This document shows positions 38,161-46,731 of a stretch of 64,000 nt of DNA, piece after piece. Position 1 is the stretch's first letter. Each line of letters opens with the position of its first letter. Source of the DNA: Candidatus Rokuibacteriota bacterium (GTDB lineage: Bacteria > Methylomirabilota > Methylomirabilia > Rokubacteriales > CSP1-6); NCBI GenBank assembly GCA_003220435.1, contig QHSL01000065.1:29751-93750 (forward strand), written 5' to 3'. The notes beneath the pieces were generated by a model, which was not told the DNA's origin, ran no database searches, and was given only the letters and a program-made list of their open reading frames with translations. The position numbers were made by a program, and so were the translations under genes.

Positions 38161-38265
38161 TCAGGCGCGCCTGCCGTCCGGCACGTCGCTGAGCGTTGGC
38201 GTTGCGATCGCCGGCAAGACTTCGTCGGTGAACAGGCGCATCGAGCGCAGTGCGAGCTCCGTCGA
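38161..38265 (-). pseudogene. C-terminal remnant of a luciferase-like monooxygenase
   Basis: The frame ends ELALRSMRLFTDEVLPAI.., which matches the C-terminal pattern (xxRLFAxEVLPAL) of LLM-class flavin oxidoreductases. Only about 34 codons are recognisable and nothing upstream in this frame belongs to that family, so it is a truncated remnant abutting the acyltransferase fragment. The assignment rests on a short motif. Confidence 0.4.
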
Positions 38266-38288
38266 AAGTCCGGGGAGCGCCGAAGCTG

Positions 38289-38624
38289 CAGGAGAGCACA
38301 GACGAACCTGAGCGGAGCAAACATCCAGTCGGTCGGCGCGGTATATCGAAAGGAGCCGACCGTCAGGTTCTGGGCGAACACCGGCCCCGCCAGAGTGAAC
38401 CAGAGCAGCCCGGGGGTGCCGCGGCCCGCGATCATGAACAGCACCGCCACGATCCAGACGACCAGGACGGCCGGGCCGAGACGACTTAGTCGCGCGAGCG
38501 CGTACGACGCGAACGATCGGTCGCGTTCGAGCGCCGTCATCATGTTCATCCCGTCGATGACGAAGAACAGCTCGACGAGAATCCAACCGAAACGAAAGCG
38601 CGGGGCGTGGACGTGACAGGTCAC
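38289..38624 (-). pseudogene. N-terminal fragment of an acyltransferase-3 family membrane protein
   Basis: About 110 residues match the start of acyltransferase family 3 membrane proteins: RFGWILVELFFVIDGMNMM, then SFASYALARLSRLGPAVLVVWIV. After about residue 112 the frame becomes Cys/Arg/Ser-rich and loses homology, and the usual 350-400 residues are missing. It is therefore a truncated pseudogene, joined to a fragment of an unrelated oxidoreductase. Confidence 0.6.
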
Positions 38625-38710
38625 GTCTTGACCCCTGCCGTGAGCGTCCGCTACGCTCCTGCCGTGCTCACGTCAGCGACCGCGACTCGACGGATCGGAG
38701 GAGGCTCGTC

Positions 38711-40255
38711 ATGATCGTCCCTCTCACGCTGGCCGATTTTCTGGATCGCGCGGAGCTCGTCTACGGTGATCGGGCGGCGATCGTCGACGAGCCCGATCCG
38801 CCGGGCGGCGGCTTGGGTCGAATCACGTATGCGGAGTTCGCGGCCATGTCGCGGAGTCTCGCGGCCGCGCTCGACGAGCTCGGCGTCGGTGAGGGCGAGC
38901 GGATCGCGATCATCTCGCCCAATGCGGCCCGCTTCCTCGTAAGCCTCTTCGGCGTCAGCGTCTACGGCCGGGTCCTGGTGCCCGTGAACTACCGGCTCAA
39001 CGCCGAGGAGATCCGCTACATCATCGAGCACTCGGGATCGACGGTCGCGTTGATCGACCCCGAGCTCGACGAGCCGCTCCGGCATCTCGCCGTCAAGCAT
39101 CGCTTCGTGCTCGGGGCCGCGACCGATCCGCAGCTCTTCGGCCGCCGCGACGCCCGACCCCGGTGGACCGTGGCCGACGAGAATGCCACGGTCTCGATCA
39201 ACTACACCTCGGGAACGACGGCGCGGCCGAAGGGCGTCCAGCTGACTCATCGCGGCTGCTGGCTGAATGCCGTGACGTTCGGCTGGCACCTCGGGCTCTC
39301 GGACCGCGACGTGTATCTGCACACACTGCCCACGTTCCACTGCAACGGCTGGGGCATGCCGTACGCGGTGACGGCCATCGGCGCGCGCCAGGTCATCGTC
39401 CGGAAGATTGACGGCGAGGAGATTCTGCAGCGCGTGGATCGCGAAGGCGTGACGATCTTCAACTGCGCCCCGGCGGTCATCGCGGCGGTGCTGGACGCGG
39501 CCGGCGCGCGGCGGCAGCGCGGCCAGGCGATCCCCGGGCGCGACCGGGTACGCGTCGTGGTGGCGGGCGCGCCGCCGCCGTCGAAGACGATCGAGCGCGT
39601 GGAGGCCGAGCTCGGCTGGGAGTTCATCCAGATTTACGGTCTCACCGAGACGTCGCCGCTCCTAACGATCAACCGGGCGCCCGGCGAGTGGGACGAGCTG
39701 GACGGCGCCGAGCGCGCGCGGCGGCTCTCGCGGGCCGGCGTGCCGGCGGTGGGCGTGAAGATGGCGGTCGAGGCCGGCGGCGAGATCCTGGCGCGCTCGA
39801 ACAACGTCTTCGAGGGGTACTGGGCGCAGCCGGCGGAGACGGCGAAGGCGGTCGTCGACGGCTGGTTTCACACCGGCGACGGCGGACACGAGGACGGGGC
39901 CTACGTCGTCATCGCCGACCGCAAGAAGGACGTCATCATCACCGGCGGGGAGAACGTCTCCTCGATCGAGGTCGAGGACTGTCTGTTCCAGCACCCGGCG
40001 GTCGCCGAGACGGCGGTCATCGGCGTGCCCGACGAGAAGTGGGGCGAGACGATCAAGGCGCTGGTCGTGCTGCGTCCCGGCCCGGCGCCCACGGAGCGCG
40101 AGCTGATCGACTTCTGTCGGGGCCGCCTCGCCCACTTCAAGTGTCCCACCTCGATCGAGTTCCGCGATGCGCTCACGCGTACCGCGACCGGCAAGCTGCA
40201 GAAGTTCAAGCTCCGCGAGCCGTACTGGGCCGGCCGCGAGCGCCGCGTGAACTGA
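38711..40255 (+). CDS. AMP-dependent acyl-CoA synthetase / fatty-acyl-CoA ligase
   Basis: A 514-residue cytosolic ligase that activates a carboxylic acid via acyl-AMP to acyl-CoA. It has the P-loop INYTSGTTARPKGVQLTHRG, the YGLTETSP motif, GDGGHEDGAYVVIADRKKD, GENVSSIEVEDCL and the C-terminal Lys in TATGKLQKFKLR, required for adenylation. GGAGGAGG precedes ATG 38711. The closest type is medium/long-chain or crotonobetaine-like acyl-CoA ligase; substrate cannot be told. It is followed by the ModE/TupA pair with a 57-base gap. Confidence 0.93.
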   Translation: MIVPLTLADFLDRAELVYGDRAAIVDEPDPPGGGLGRITYAEFAAMSRSLAAALDELGVGEGERIAIISPNAARFLVSLFGVSVYGRVLVPVNYRLNAEEIRYIIEHSGSTVALIDPELDEPLRHLAVKHRFVLGAATDPQLFGRRDARPRWTVADENATVSINYTSGTTARPKGVQLTHRGCWLNAVTFGWHLGLSDRDVYLHTLPTFHCNGWGMPYAVTAIGARQVIVRKIDGEEILQRVDREGVTIFNCAPAVIAAVLDAAGARRQRGQAIPGRDRVRVVVAGAPPPSKTIERVEAELGWEFIQIYGLTETSPLLTINRAPGEWDELDGAERARRLSRAGVPAVGVKMAVEAGGEILARSNNVFEGYWAQPAETAKAVVDGWFHTGDGGHEDGAYVVIADRKKDVIITGGENVSSIEVEDCLFQHPAVAETAVIGVPDEKWGETIKALVVLRPGPAPTERELIDFCRGRLAHFKCPTSIEFRDALTRTATGKLQKFKLREPYWAGRERRVN

Positions 40256-40312
40256 CGCCGGCCCCGCGTTCTTGACGGTGCGGCGTCCGCATGCTACTTC
40301 TCGGGCGCCGAG

Positions 40313-40711
40313 ATGCACGGTCGAGAACATCGGCTCGCGGTTCGCCACAAAGTCTGGCTCGACGCCGGCGGGCGCTTCGCCGTCGGCGACGGCGGCACCG
40401 ATCTGCTGCGCGCCATCGAGGCGACCGGCTCGGTACGGGCGGCGGCGCGGAGTGTCGGCTGGTCGTATCGCCATGCCCTGGCCTACCTGGATAACGCCGA
40501 GCGCGGCCTGCGCCGCGCGCTGGTCGAGCGCACTCGCGGCGGTCACGAGCGGGGCGGCGCGCGCCTGAGCGCCGACGGGCGCGACTTCCTGCGTCGCTAC
40601 TCGCGGTTTCGACGTCGCGCACGGTCGGCGGTGCTTTCGCTGTATCGTGCGGCGTTCGCCGGCCGGCCGGCGGCGGCGCGCGCGGCGCGGCGGGCCCGCC
40701 ACCACGACTGA
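40313..40711 (+). CDS. ModE-type winged-helix regulator (molybdate/tungstate response)
   Basis: A 132-residue protein with the N-terminal ModE DNA-binding domain: DGGTDLLRAIEATGSVRAAARSVGWSYRHALAYLDNAE, with SxRxAAR and WSY typical of the family. It lacks the C-terminal molybdate-binding (TOBE) domain of E. coli ModE, so it is a short form. Its stop shares one base with the start of the TupA-like gene (TGATG), so the two are co-translated, and it probably controls tungstate/molybdate uptake. Confidence 0.83.
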   Translation: MHGREHRLAVRHKVWLDAGGRFAVGDGGTDLLRAIEATGSVRAAARSVGWSYRHALAYLDNAERGLRRALVERTRGGHERGGARLSADGRDFLRRYSRFRRRARSAVLSLYRAAFAGRPAAARAARRARHHD

Positions 40712-41556
40712 TGCGTCGTCTCACGCCGATCCTCCCGATGCTGCTGCTGGCGACGCTCGTTCCATCCAGCGGCGAGGCGCAGCGCGCCCCCGTCATCCTG
40801 TCGACGACGACGAGCACCCTGGACTCGGGGCTGCTCGACGTGCTCGTGCCGATGTTCGAGCGGCAGACGGGCTACGCCGTCAAGACGATCGCGGTCGGCA
40901 CCGGCCAGGCGCTCACGCTGGCCGCGCGCGGCGAGGCCGACGTCGTGCTCGCCCACGCCCCGGCACTCGAGAAGAAGTACGTCGCCGAAGGCAAGACGCT
41001 CAACCGGCGGCTCGTCATGTACAACGACTTCGTCGTCATCGGCCCGGCGGAGGACCCGGCGAAGGTCAAGGGCACGAGGAAGGCTGCCGACGCGCTCAAG
41101 GCGATCGCCGACACCGGCGCGCCCTTCGTGTCACGGGGCGACAACTCCGGCACCCACCTCCTCGAGAGGGCGCTCTGGAAGCAGGCCGGCGTCGAGCCAC
41201 GCGGGGGCTGGTACATCGAATCGGGGCAGGGCATGGGCGCGACGCTGGGCATCGCGGACGATCGGAAGGCCTACACGCTCACCGACCGCGCGACGTTCCT
41301 GGCGTTCCACAGAAGAGTGCGGCTGCCGATTCTCCTGGAGGGCGATCGACCCCTGCTCAATATCTACTCCGTGATGGAGGTCAACCCGAGCAACGGCCCC
41401 CGGGTCAACACGGCCGGCGGCAACGCGTTCGCCGAGTTCATGCTATCGGCCGACGTCCAGAAGGTCATCAGGACGTTCGGCGTCGACCGGAACGGCCACC
41501 CCCTCTTCGTGCCCATCGCGGGCATGAAAGAGGAGCAGGTCGGGGGCAAGGAGTAA
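40711..41556 (+). CDS. tupA: TupA-like tungstate-binding periplasmic protein
   Basis: A 281-residue substrate-binding protein with a signal peptide (ILPMLLLATLVPSSGEA). The mature start VILSTTTSTLDSGLLDVLVPMFE is the TupA hallmark; TTTST holds the oxyanion-binding residues, and later FVSRGDNSGTH and GQGMGATLGIADDRKAYTLTDR match the family. It should bind tungstate (or molybdate) for an ABC importer, but no TupB permease or TupC ATPase gene is adjacent. The window also encodes a tungsto/molybdo-enzyme of the AOR family, a plausible user of the metal. Confidence 0.88.
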   Translation: MRRLTPILPMLLLATLVPSSGEAQRAPVILSTTTSTLDSGLLDVLVPMFERQTGYAVKTIAVGTGQALTLAARGEADVVLAHAPALEKKYVAEGKTLNRRLVMYNDFVVIGPAEDPAKVKGTRKAADALKAIADTGAPFVSRGDNSGTHLLERALWKQAGVEPRGGWYIESGQGMGATLGIADDRKAYTLTDRATFLAFHRRVRLPILLEGDRPLLNIYSVMEVNPSNGPRVNTAGGNAFAEFMLSADVQKVIRTFGVDRNGHPLFVPIAGMKEEQVGGKE

Positions 41557-41574
41557 CGCGCGCCGGCCGCGCCG

Positions 41575-41757
41575 TTAGTGCGGCTGGGTCAGATCGCGGC
41601 TGGATTCGAGGTAGGAGACCTCCAGATCGATCGAGGTCAGGAGGTTCTCGAGCTTGAGGACCCACTCGGGATAGCCCGCCTTTGCGAGCTCACCCTCGGC
41701 GTGACACAGGTTTGCCGCGGCGCGAAGCAGCTGGTGAACCTGTTCGGGACTATCCAT
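41575..41757 (-). CDS. Small hypothetical helical protein
   Basis: A 60-residue protein from MDSPEQVHQLLRAAANLCHAEGELAKAG, mainly two predicted helices and no recognised family. The ATG at 41757 is chosen because the upstream part of the frame is not protein-like. It is convergent with tupA with an 18-base gap that contains an imperfect GC-rich dyad. Confidence 0.45.
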   Translation of the reverse strand: MDSPEQVHQLLRAAANLCHAEGELAKAGYPEWVLKLENLLTSIDLEVSYLESSRDLTQPH

Positions 41758-41978
41758 GCTGATGGGAATTGGGCAAGGTTCGTGCCGATCGCCTAAGCCT
41801 GTGATTCTGGGGCCAAGCCCGGTCCGGCGAAAGTGAGCCGCTGAGGGGTTCGACGTCGGAAGCGCCACAGACTGTCAGCGCTTCGACACTGGCGCCGGGG
41901 CCGGATGGTACGATTGACAGCCACCGTGAGGCCGTGGAACGCCCGGCGCCCCGCCGTCCCACCCCGCGATGCTGGCAC

Positions 41979-42593
41979 ATGACGAATCGCTTCGGCTGGA
42001 CCCGGCGAGAGTGGCGGGCACTGCGGGCGCTCCGGACGCCCGTCGGGATCCAGCGCGCGCTCGAGGCGATGCCGTACCACGTCGCCGCCTCGGCATGGTC
42101 GCCGCGCCGGGTGCTGCGGGAGAGGACCGCGCACTGTCTCGAGGGCGCGGTGTTCGCGGCCGCGGCGCTGCGCGCGCTGGGGTTTCCACCGCTGCTACTG
42201 GATCTGGTGGCCGTCCAGGACACCGATCACGTGATCGCCGTGTACCGGCAGCGTGGCCACTGGGGCGCCGTCGCAAAATCGAACTTCTCGGGCCTGCGCT
42301 ATCGGGAGCCGGTCTACCGGAGCGTGCGCGAGCTGGTCCTGAGCTACTTCGAGAGCTATATGAATTTGCGAGGCGAGCGGACCCTGCGCGCCTACTCGCG
42401 CCCGATCAACCTGGCGCGCTTCGATCGGACGCATCCAGGCTGGATGACATCCGCGGACGACCTCTGGTGGATCCCGGAGCACCTGGTGGGCGTTCGCCAC
42501 ACGCGGCTGCTCACGACGGCGGCAACCCGGAGCCTCTCGCGCGTGGATCGGCGCTCACTCGCCGCCGGGCTCGTCGGATTCCGATCGCACTGA
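41979..42593 (+). CDS. Transglutaminase-like (papain-fold) protein
   Basis: A 204-residue protein with FGWTRREWRALRALRTPVGIQRALEAMPYH then the putative catalytic Cys in RTAHCLEGAVFAAAALRALG and His in DTDHVIAVYR, the order expected for transglutaminase-like cysteine enzymes. Related proteins act as proteases or are non-catalytic. A GTG at 41934 would add 15 residues. It is followed by the TPR/barrel gene after 53 bases. Confidence 0.68.
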   Translation: MTNRFGWTRREWRALRALRTPVGIQRALEAMPYHVAASAWSPRRVLRERTAHCLEGAVFAAAALRALGFPPLLLDLVAVQDTDHVIAVYRQRGHWGAVAKSNFSGLRYREPVYRSVRELVLSYFESYMNLRGERTLRAYSRPINLARFDRTHPGWMTSADDLWWIPEHLVGVRHTRLLTTAATRSLSRVDRRSLAAGLVGFRSH

Positions 42594-42610
42594 CGGCGAG
42601 CGCTGCAGGT

Positions 42611-42640
42611 TTGATTTGTCCTCGGCCATTCGGGTATAAC
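42611..42640 (+). promoter_or_regulatory. Candidate sigma70-type promoter of the TPR/barrel gene
   Basis: TTGATT at 42611-42616 and TATAAC at 42635-42640 are separated by 18 bases. The -10 element ends six bases before the GTG at 42647, so the transcript would begin at the start codon. No ribosome-binding site lies in between. Confidence 0.5.
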
Positions 42641-42646
42641 CCGACT

Positions 42647-44221
42647 GTGATCCGTGTCCTCAGGCGGGTGCTGCTCGTCGCCGCTCTCGCGCTGGTCCCA
42701 GGCCCTGTGTCGGTCGCGCTCGCTCAGACGACCGAGGCCGACGTCTACGTGGCGCAGGCCGTTCTCGACTTCGACGAGAAGCGGTACGACCAGGCGCTCG
42801 CGAACCTGCGTCGAGCCCTCGAGCTCGAGCCCGACCACGTCGAGGCGCTGTACTTCACCGGCGCTGTCCACGCGGCGCAGCGGCGACCCGATCTGGCTAC
42901 CCCGTTCCTGGAGCGCGCGCGCGCGAAGTCGCCCCGGGACACGTCGATCGCCTTCCAGCTCGGTCTGGTCTACTTCGCCCAGCAGGAGTACGAGAAGGCC
43001 GAGGCGATCTTCGAGCCGCTGTTCCGGACGAACCCCGAGCTCGACGGCCTCGGGTACTACGTCGGGTTCCTGCGTTACCGCAAGAAGGACTATCGCGGCG
43101 CGCTCGCCGCGTTCCGAGGGGGCCGCGCGGCCGACCCGGAGCTCCAGCAGCTCACCCGCTTCTACGCGGGTCTGGCGCTCGGTGTCCTCGGCCTACCCGG
43201 ACAGGCGGCGGCGGAGGTCGAGCAGGCGCTTCGCCTGGCGCCGGGCTCGCAGCTGACGGGGCCGGCCGAACGATTGCGCGACACGGTCGTGGCGGCGCGG
43301 GAGAAGGAGCGGCGGTTTCTCCTCGAAGCGCGCATCGGCGCCACCTACGACGACAACGTGATCGTGCGCCCGTCCGAAGCCCCCCGCGAGCCGCTGGTGG
43401 CGGAGCTGCGGCGCCACAAGCACGAGTCGACCGGCGAGCTGTTCGGCCTGACCACGAACTACGTCTGGTGGCGCACCACCGACTGGGAGTCGTCGATCGG
43501 TTACTCGTTCTTCACGACGTACGTCAACGAGATGCCGAAGTTCAACATCATCAGCCATCTGTTCAGCGCCGACCTGACCAACAAGACGTCGGTGTTCCAG
43601 CTGCCGCTCCAGACGAATCTGCAGTACGCGTGGGATATCCTGCTGCTCGGCAAGGAGGAGCTGCTCACGCGCCACAACGTCGCGCTGTCGTCGGTGCTCG
43701 TCGAGGGCGCGCAGAACTTCACGCAGGGCTTCGTGCGCTACCAGGCGAAGAACTTCGCCGAGCCCGTCAACCCACGGCCGGTGCCCGACGAGCTCCGGGA
43801 CGCCGACAACTACATGGCCGGCTTCCTCCACTTCGTGCGGTTCGCGGAGGACAAGCACTTCATCAAGGCCGGCTATCAGTTCGACTGGGAGGATACCGAG
43901 GGACGGAACTACTCGTACCTGGGCAGCCGGTACAGCCTCGGCGGCCAGTACACCCTCCCCTGGCACGCCATCCGGCTGAAGTACGACCTGGACGTGCACC
44001 TGCGCTCGTACACGCACAAGAACACGATCCTGCCCTCGTACGCGGCAGGCTCAAAGTGGCGTGAGGATCAGGAGATCACGAACGTCGTCCGCGCCGAGCT
44101 GCCGCTCCCGCGTAACTTCACGCTCGCCGCGGAGTATCAGAACTCGCGCGTCGTCTCGAACATCGAGCTCTTCGACTACACCCGCAACGTGGTGTCGCTG
44201 ATCCTCTCCTGGTCGTACTGA
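42647..44221 (+). CDS. TPR protein with C-terminal outer-membrane beta-barrel
   Basis: A 524-residue exported protein. After a signal peptide (VLLVAALALVPGPVSVALA) there are about five TPR-like repeats (residues 27-225), for example DEKRYDQALANLRRALELEPDHVEAL. The C-terminal half has alternating amphipathic strands (FLLEARIGATYDDNVIV, TNYVWWRTTDWESSIGYSFF) and ends in an aromatic residue SLILSWSY, typical of outer-membrane barrels. The layout is like surface lipoprotein assembly modifier (DUF560) proteins. It stands convergent to a FecR-domain protein that may be its partner. Confidence 0.8.
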   Translation: MIRVLRRVLLVAALALVPGPVSVALAQTTEADVYVAQAVLDFDEKRYDQALANLRRALELEPDHVEALYFTGAVHAAQRRPDLATPFLERARAKSPRDTSIAFQLGLVYFAQQEYEKAEAIFEPLFRTNPELDGLGYYVGFLRYRKKDYRGALAAFRGGRAADPELQQLTRFYAGLALGVLGLPGQAAAEVEQALRLAPGSQLTGPAERLRDTVVAAREKERRFLLEARIGATYDDNVIVRPSEAPREPLVAELRRHKHESTGELFGLTTNYVWWRTTDWESSIGYSFFTTYVNEMPKFNIISHLFSADLTNKTSVFQLPLQTNLQYAWDILLLGKEELLTRHNVALSSVLVEGAQNFTQGFVRYQAKNFAEPVNPRPVPDELRDADNYMAGFLHFVRFAEDKHFIKAGYQFDWEDTEGRNYSYLGSRYSLGGQYTLPWHAIRLKYDLDVHLRSYTHKNTILPSYAAGSKWREDQEITNVVRAELPLPRNFTLAAEYQNSRVVSNIELFDYTRNVVSLILSWSY

Positions 44222-44231
44222 TCCGCCGCGA

Positions 44232-46538
44232 TCACTGACCGATCTTCACCCCGCTGCCGCTCTGCACGGCGACGAGGCTGCCGGTGAGGCTCGACAGTGG
44301 CGTGGTGGGGGTCAGCGTGACGCCGTTGATCTTGATGGTGCCGGACGTGCCGAGGCCGGCGATCGCGTTGGGGCCGATGCGCAGGGCGTCGACCGCGCCG
44401 GCCACCGGAATGCCGTTGATGATGGCGGTGGGCACGATGGAGTTCGTGATGTTGATGGTGTTGCCCGCGCCCGAGAAGTTGATGAACTTGCCGCCGATGG
44501 ACACGGCGGAGCCGTTCGAGGCGTTGAGCAACAGGCCGTTGAGAACGTTGAGCGTGCTGCCGCCGCTGAGGCTCAGGAAGTGGCCGGCGATGCTGAGCAC
44601 GCTGCTGTCGACGTTGACGAGGTGGCCGTTCCGGACCGTGAGCGAGCTGGCGTTGAGGCTCACCAGGGCCACGGCGTCGTTGGGCAGGGAGACCTTGGCG
44701 CGCCCCACCAGGTCGACGGCGTGGCTCGCCGTCGTCGTCGAGCTGCCGCTTCGCAAATTCAGCAGCGGGCCGGTCGCCTCGAGGATCGCGGTGTCGACGC
44801 GGTAGGCGCTGCCGTTGACCGTGACGATGGCGCCGTTCGAGGCGTCGAAGACCGCCACCCCGACGCCGGGCTGCAGGGGCTGGTCGGTGCCGAGCGTGAG
44901 CCCGGTCTCGCCGTCGAGCCGGGTGGCGCCGTTGCGACCGAGGAGCTCGAAGAGGTGGCCGCCGTCGCTCCCGGTGCCGATCGTGAGCACTCCACCGGAG
45001 ACGGACAGCAGCGGCTGGCCGCCGCCCATGCCGAATCGGGTTCCGTCAGCCAGCCGAAGGAACGAGCCTTCCGTGGTGTGCTCGAAGTTGCGGAACGCGG
45101 CGTAGCCGCCGATGACGGTGCCGGTGGACCCCGGCGCGGCGGCCAGGACCCCCGACTCCGTCAGATCGCCGAAACTGATCTGGTCCATGCCCCACGTGTC
45201 ATTGCCCGACACCAGGAACGACCGGATGCCCGCGACGTCGAGCGTCGCGAGCGTGCGATCGTGCGGGCCGATCCCGTCGTCGTTGGTGGTCGAGCCGAGC
45301 AGCGCGCCGCCGGCGCCGAACGCCTGCAGCAGGATCGTCCCGACCGGCGCGAAGCCGACCTCGACGCTCAGATGATTGGTGGTCGCGGCGCGGCTCGTCC
45401 CCGGGGTCACGAACGACACCTGAACCGGAGAGAGCAGGTCGACGACGTTGTTGGCGTTCACGCCCGCCCACGCGACCGGCGGGTCGTTGAAGATCGCGAC
45501 GGGCCTCGGCCCAAACATCAGGCCGAGACCGCTGTACTGGTCGGTCACCAGGCCGCCGGGGGCGAGCTGGCCGAACGGCGGCGACAGCGCGGGCGGCGGA
45601 CGCAGGATGCTGTCGGGCGTCACTGTCCCAGGCGGACTGATCACCGGCGGACCGATCACCGGCGGTGGTAGCACGTCGCCGCCTCCCCCGGGGAGGGGCG
45701 GCGGCGCCGCTTGGCCCAACGCCACGGTGGGGGTGCCGCCAGGGAGGAGCAGGTTCTGGACCTGCTGGACGTTCGGCGCGAGCGGCGGGGGAACCGGCGG
45801 CTGCGTGAAACTGGGCAAGTCCGTGCTGGTGAACGTCGCGATCGTCGAGCCCATCGCCATGTTCCGGGCGCCGTCCTGCCCGCCGTTGACCTTCGGCACG
45901 CCGGAGACCGTGAGGCCACCCCAGGCACCGGTCTCCATGGCCTGAGTCATCGGGCCCGAGTTCACCAGGGCGCCGGTGGCGTTCGCGAAGGTCTTGGGCC
46001 CCAGGGTGACGATCTGCGTTCCGACGGTCAGAAGGACCTCGCCCGTGAAGGTGAAGACGTTGGTCGTGGTGCCGCCCTGGGCACCGCTCGCGTCGGCGGT
46101 GGTGCGAATCACCTCGACCACGAAGACAGTCCCGCGCACGGCGGCAATTGCGTTCGGAGTCTTGACCTCGATCTGGTCGCCCGGACGCATCCGGTCCTTG
46201 GCGACGGCCACGGCGATCTTGCCCGAGTCGAGCTCGATCGTCGAGCGGCCGGGAACTTCGGTGATGGTCAGCGCCGAGCGCTCGCGGATGGTGACGACGG
46301 CGCGGCCCCCGAGAAGCAGGCGCGCCAGGGAGCGGTCGCCGGTGACGACGCGGTCGTTGAGGAAGACATCGTCCTTGAACTTGAGGGGCTGGGGCTGGGG
46401 CAGAGCGGCGCGGGCGGCCGTCACGTTGCCCTGAAGGTTGGTGACGACGCCGGCCTTGATGGCCTGAGCGAGTGCGATCGAAGGCCAGATCGCCGCCATG
46501 AGCGACACCGCGAAGACGATTCGAGAGACGGCACCCAT
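44232..46538 (-). CDS. Large FecR-domain secreted/surface protein
   Basis: A 768-residue protein with a signal peptide (VFAVSLMAAIWPSIALAQA), a FecR domain (about residues 25-180, LKFKDDVFLNDRVVTGDRSLARLLLGGRAVVTIRERSALTI-type and TPNAIAAVRGTVFVV), a proline-rich middle (about 245-330) and a long C-terminal region of short beta-helix-like repeats rich in G, N and S (LSIAGHFLSLSGGSTLNVLNG). The repeats suggest an adhesin-like surface protein. GGGAG precedes ATG 46538. It is divergent from the CHASE2-cyclase gene, a common pairing for FecR and CHASE2 proteins. Confidence 0.8.
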   Translation of the reverse strand: MGAVSRIVFAVSLMAAIWPSIALAQAIKAGVVTNLQGNVTAARAALPQPQPLKFKDDVFLNDRVVTGDRSLARLLLGGRAVVTIRERSALTITEVPGRSTIELDSGKIAVAVAKDRMRPGDQIEVKTPNAIAAVRGTVFVVEVIRTTADASGAQGGTTTNVFTFTGEVLLTVGTQIVTLGPKTFANATGALVNSGPMTQAMETGAWGGLTVSGVPKVNGGQDGARNMAMGSTIATFTSTDLPSFTQPPVPPPLAPNVQQVQNLLLPGGTPTVALGQAAPPPLPGGGGDVLPPPVIGPPVISPPGTVTPDSILRPPPALSPPFGQLAPGGLVTDQYSGLGLMFGPRPVAIFNDPPVAWAGVNANNVVDLLSPVQVSFVTPGTSRAATTNHLSVEVGFAPVGTILLQAFGAGGALLGSTTNDDGIGPHDRTLATLDVAGIRSFLVSGNDTWGMDQISFGDLTESGVLAAAPGSTGTVIGGYAAFRNFEHTTEGSFLRLADGTRFGMGGGQPLLSVSGGVLTIGTGSDGGHLFELLGRNGATRLDGETGLTLGTDQPLQPGVGVAVFDASNGAIVTVNGSAYRVDTAILEATGPLLNLRSGSSTTTASHAVDLVGRAKVSLPNDAVALVSLNASSLTVRNGHLVNVDSSVLSIAGHFLSLSGGSTLNVLNGLLLNASNGSAVSIGGKFINFSGAGNTINITNSIVPTAIINGIPVAGAVDALRIGPNAIAGLGTSGTIKINGVTLTPTTPLSSLTGSLVAVQSGSGVKIGQ

Positions 46539-46719
46539 GTTTCGCACTCCCTTCAGCGTGTGTCGCGTCCGGACGGAATCCCCGGGATGAGAATGGATTG
46601 ACTCAGACCAATGGCCGAATATTGCCTGTGGACAAAGGCTTGTCAAGTCCCCATCAAATCAAGTAATTCCGGAACGACTGGATCGTCATTCGCGTTTGGC
46701 TGGAACGCTAGCAGTGGCG

Positions 46720-46725
46720 TAGAGT
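46720..46725 (+). promoter_or_regulatory. Candidate -10 element for the CHASE2-cyclase gene
   Basis: TAGAGT lies six bases before GTG 46732, matching the TANNNT-N6-start pattern. A second possible promoter (TTGTCA at 46640 with AGTAAT 16 bases later) lies further upstream in the AT-richer divergent region. Confidence 0.35.
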
Positions 46726-46731
46726 TGCGAG

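Noticed and set aside
37881..38288. Continuation of the acyltransferase gene
   Set aside because: After about residue 112 the translation is Cys/Arg/Ser-rich and does not match the family.
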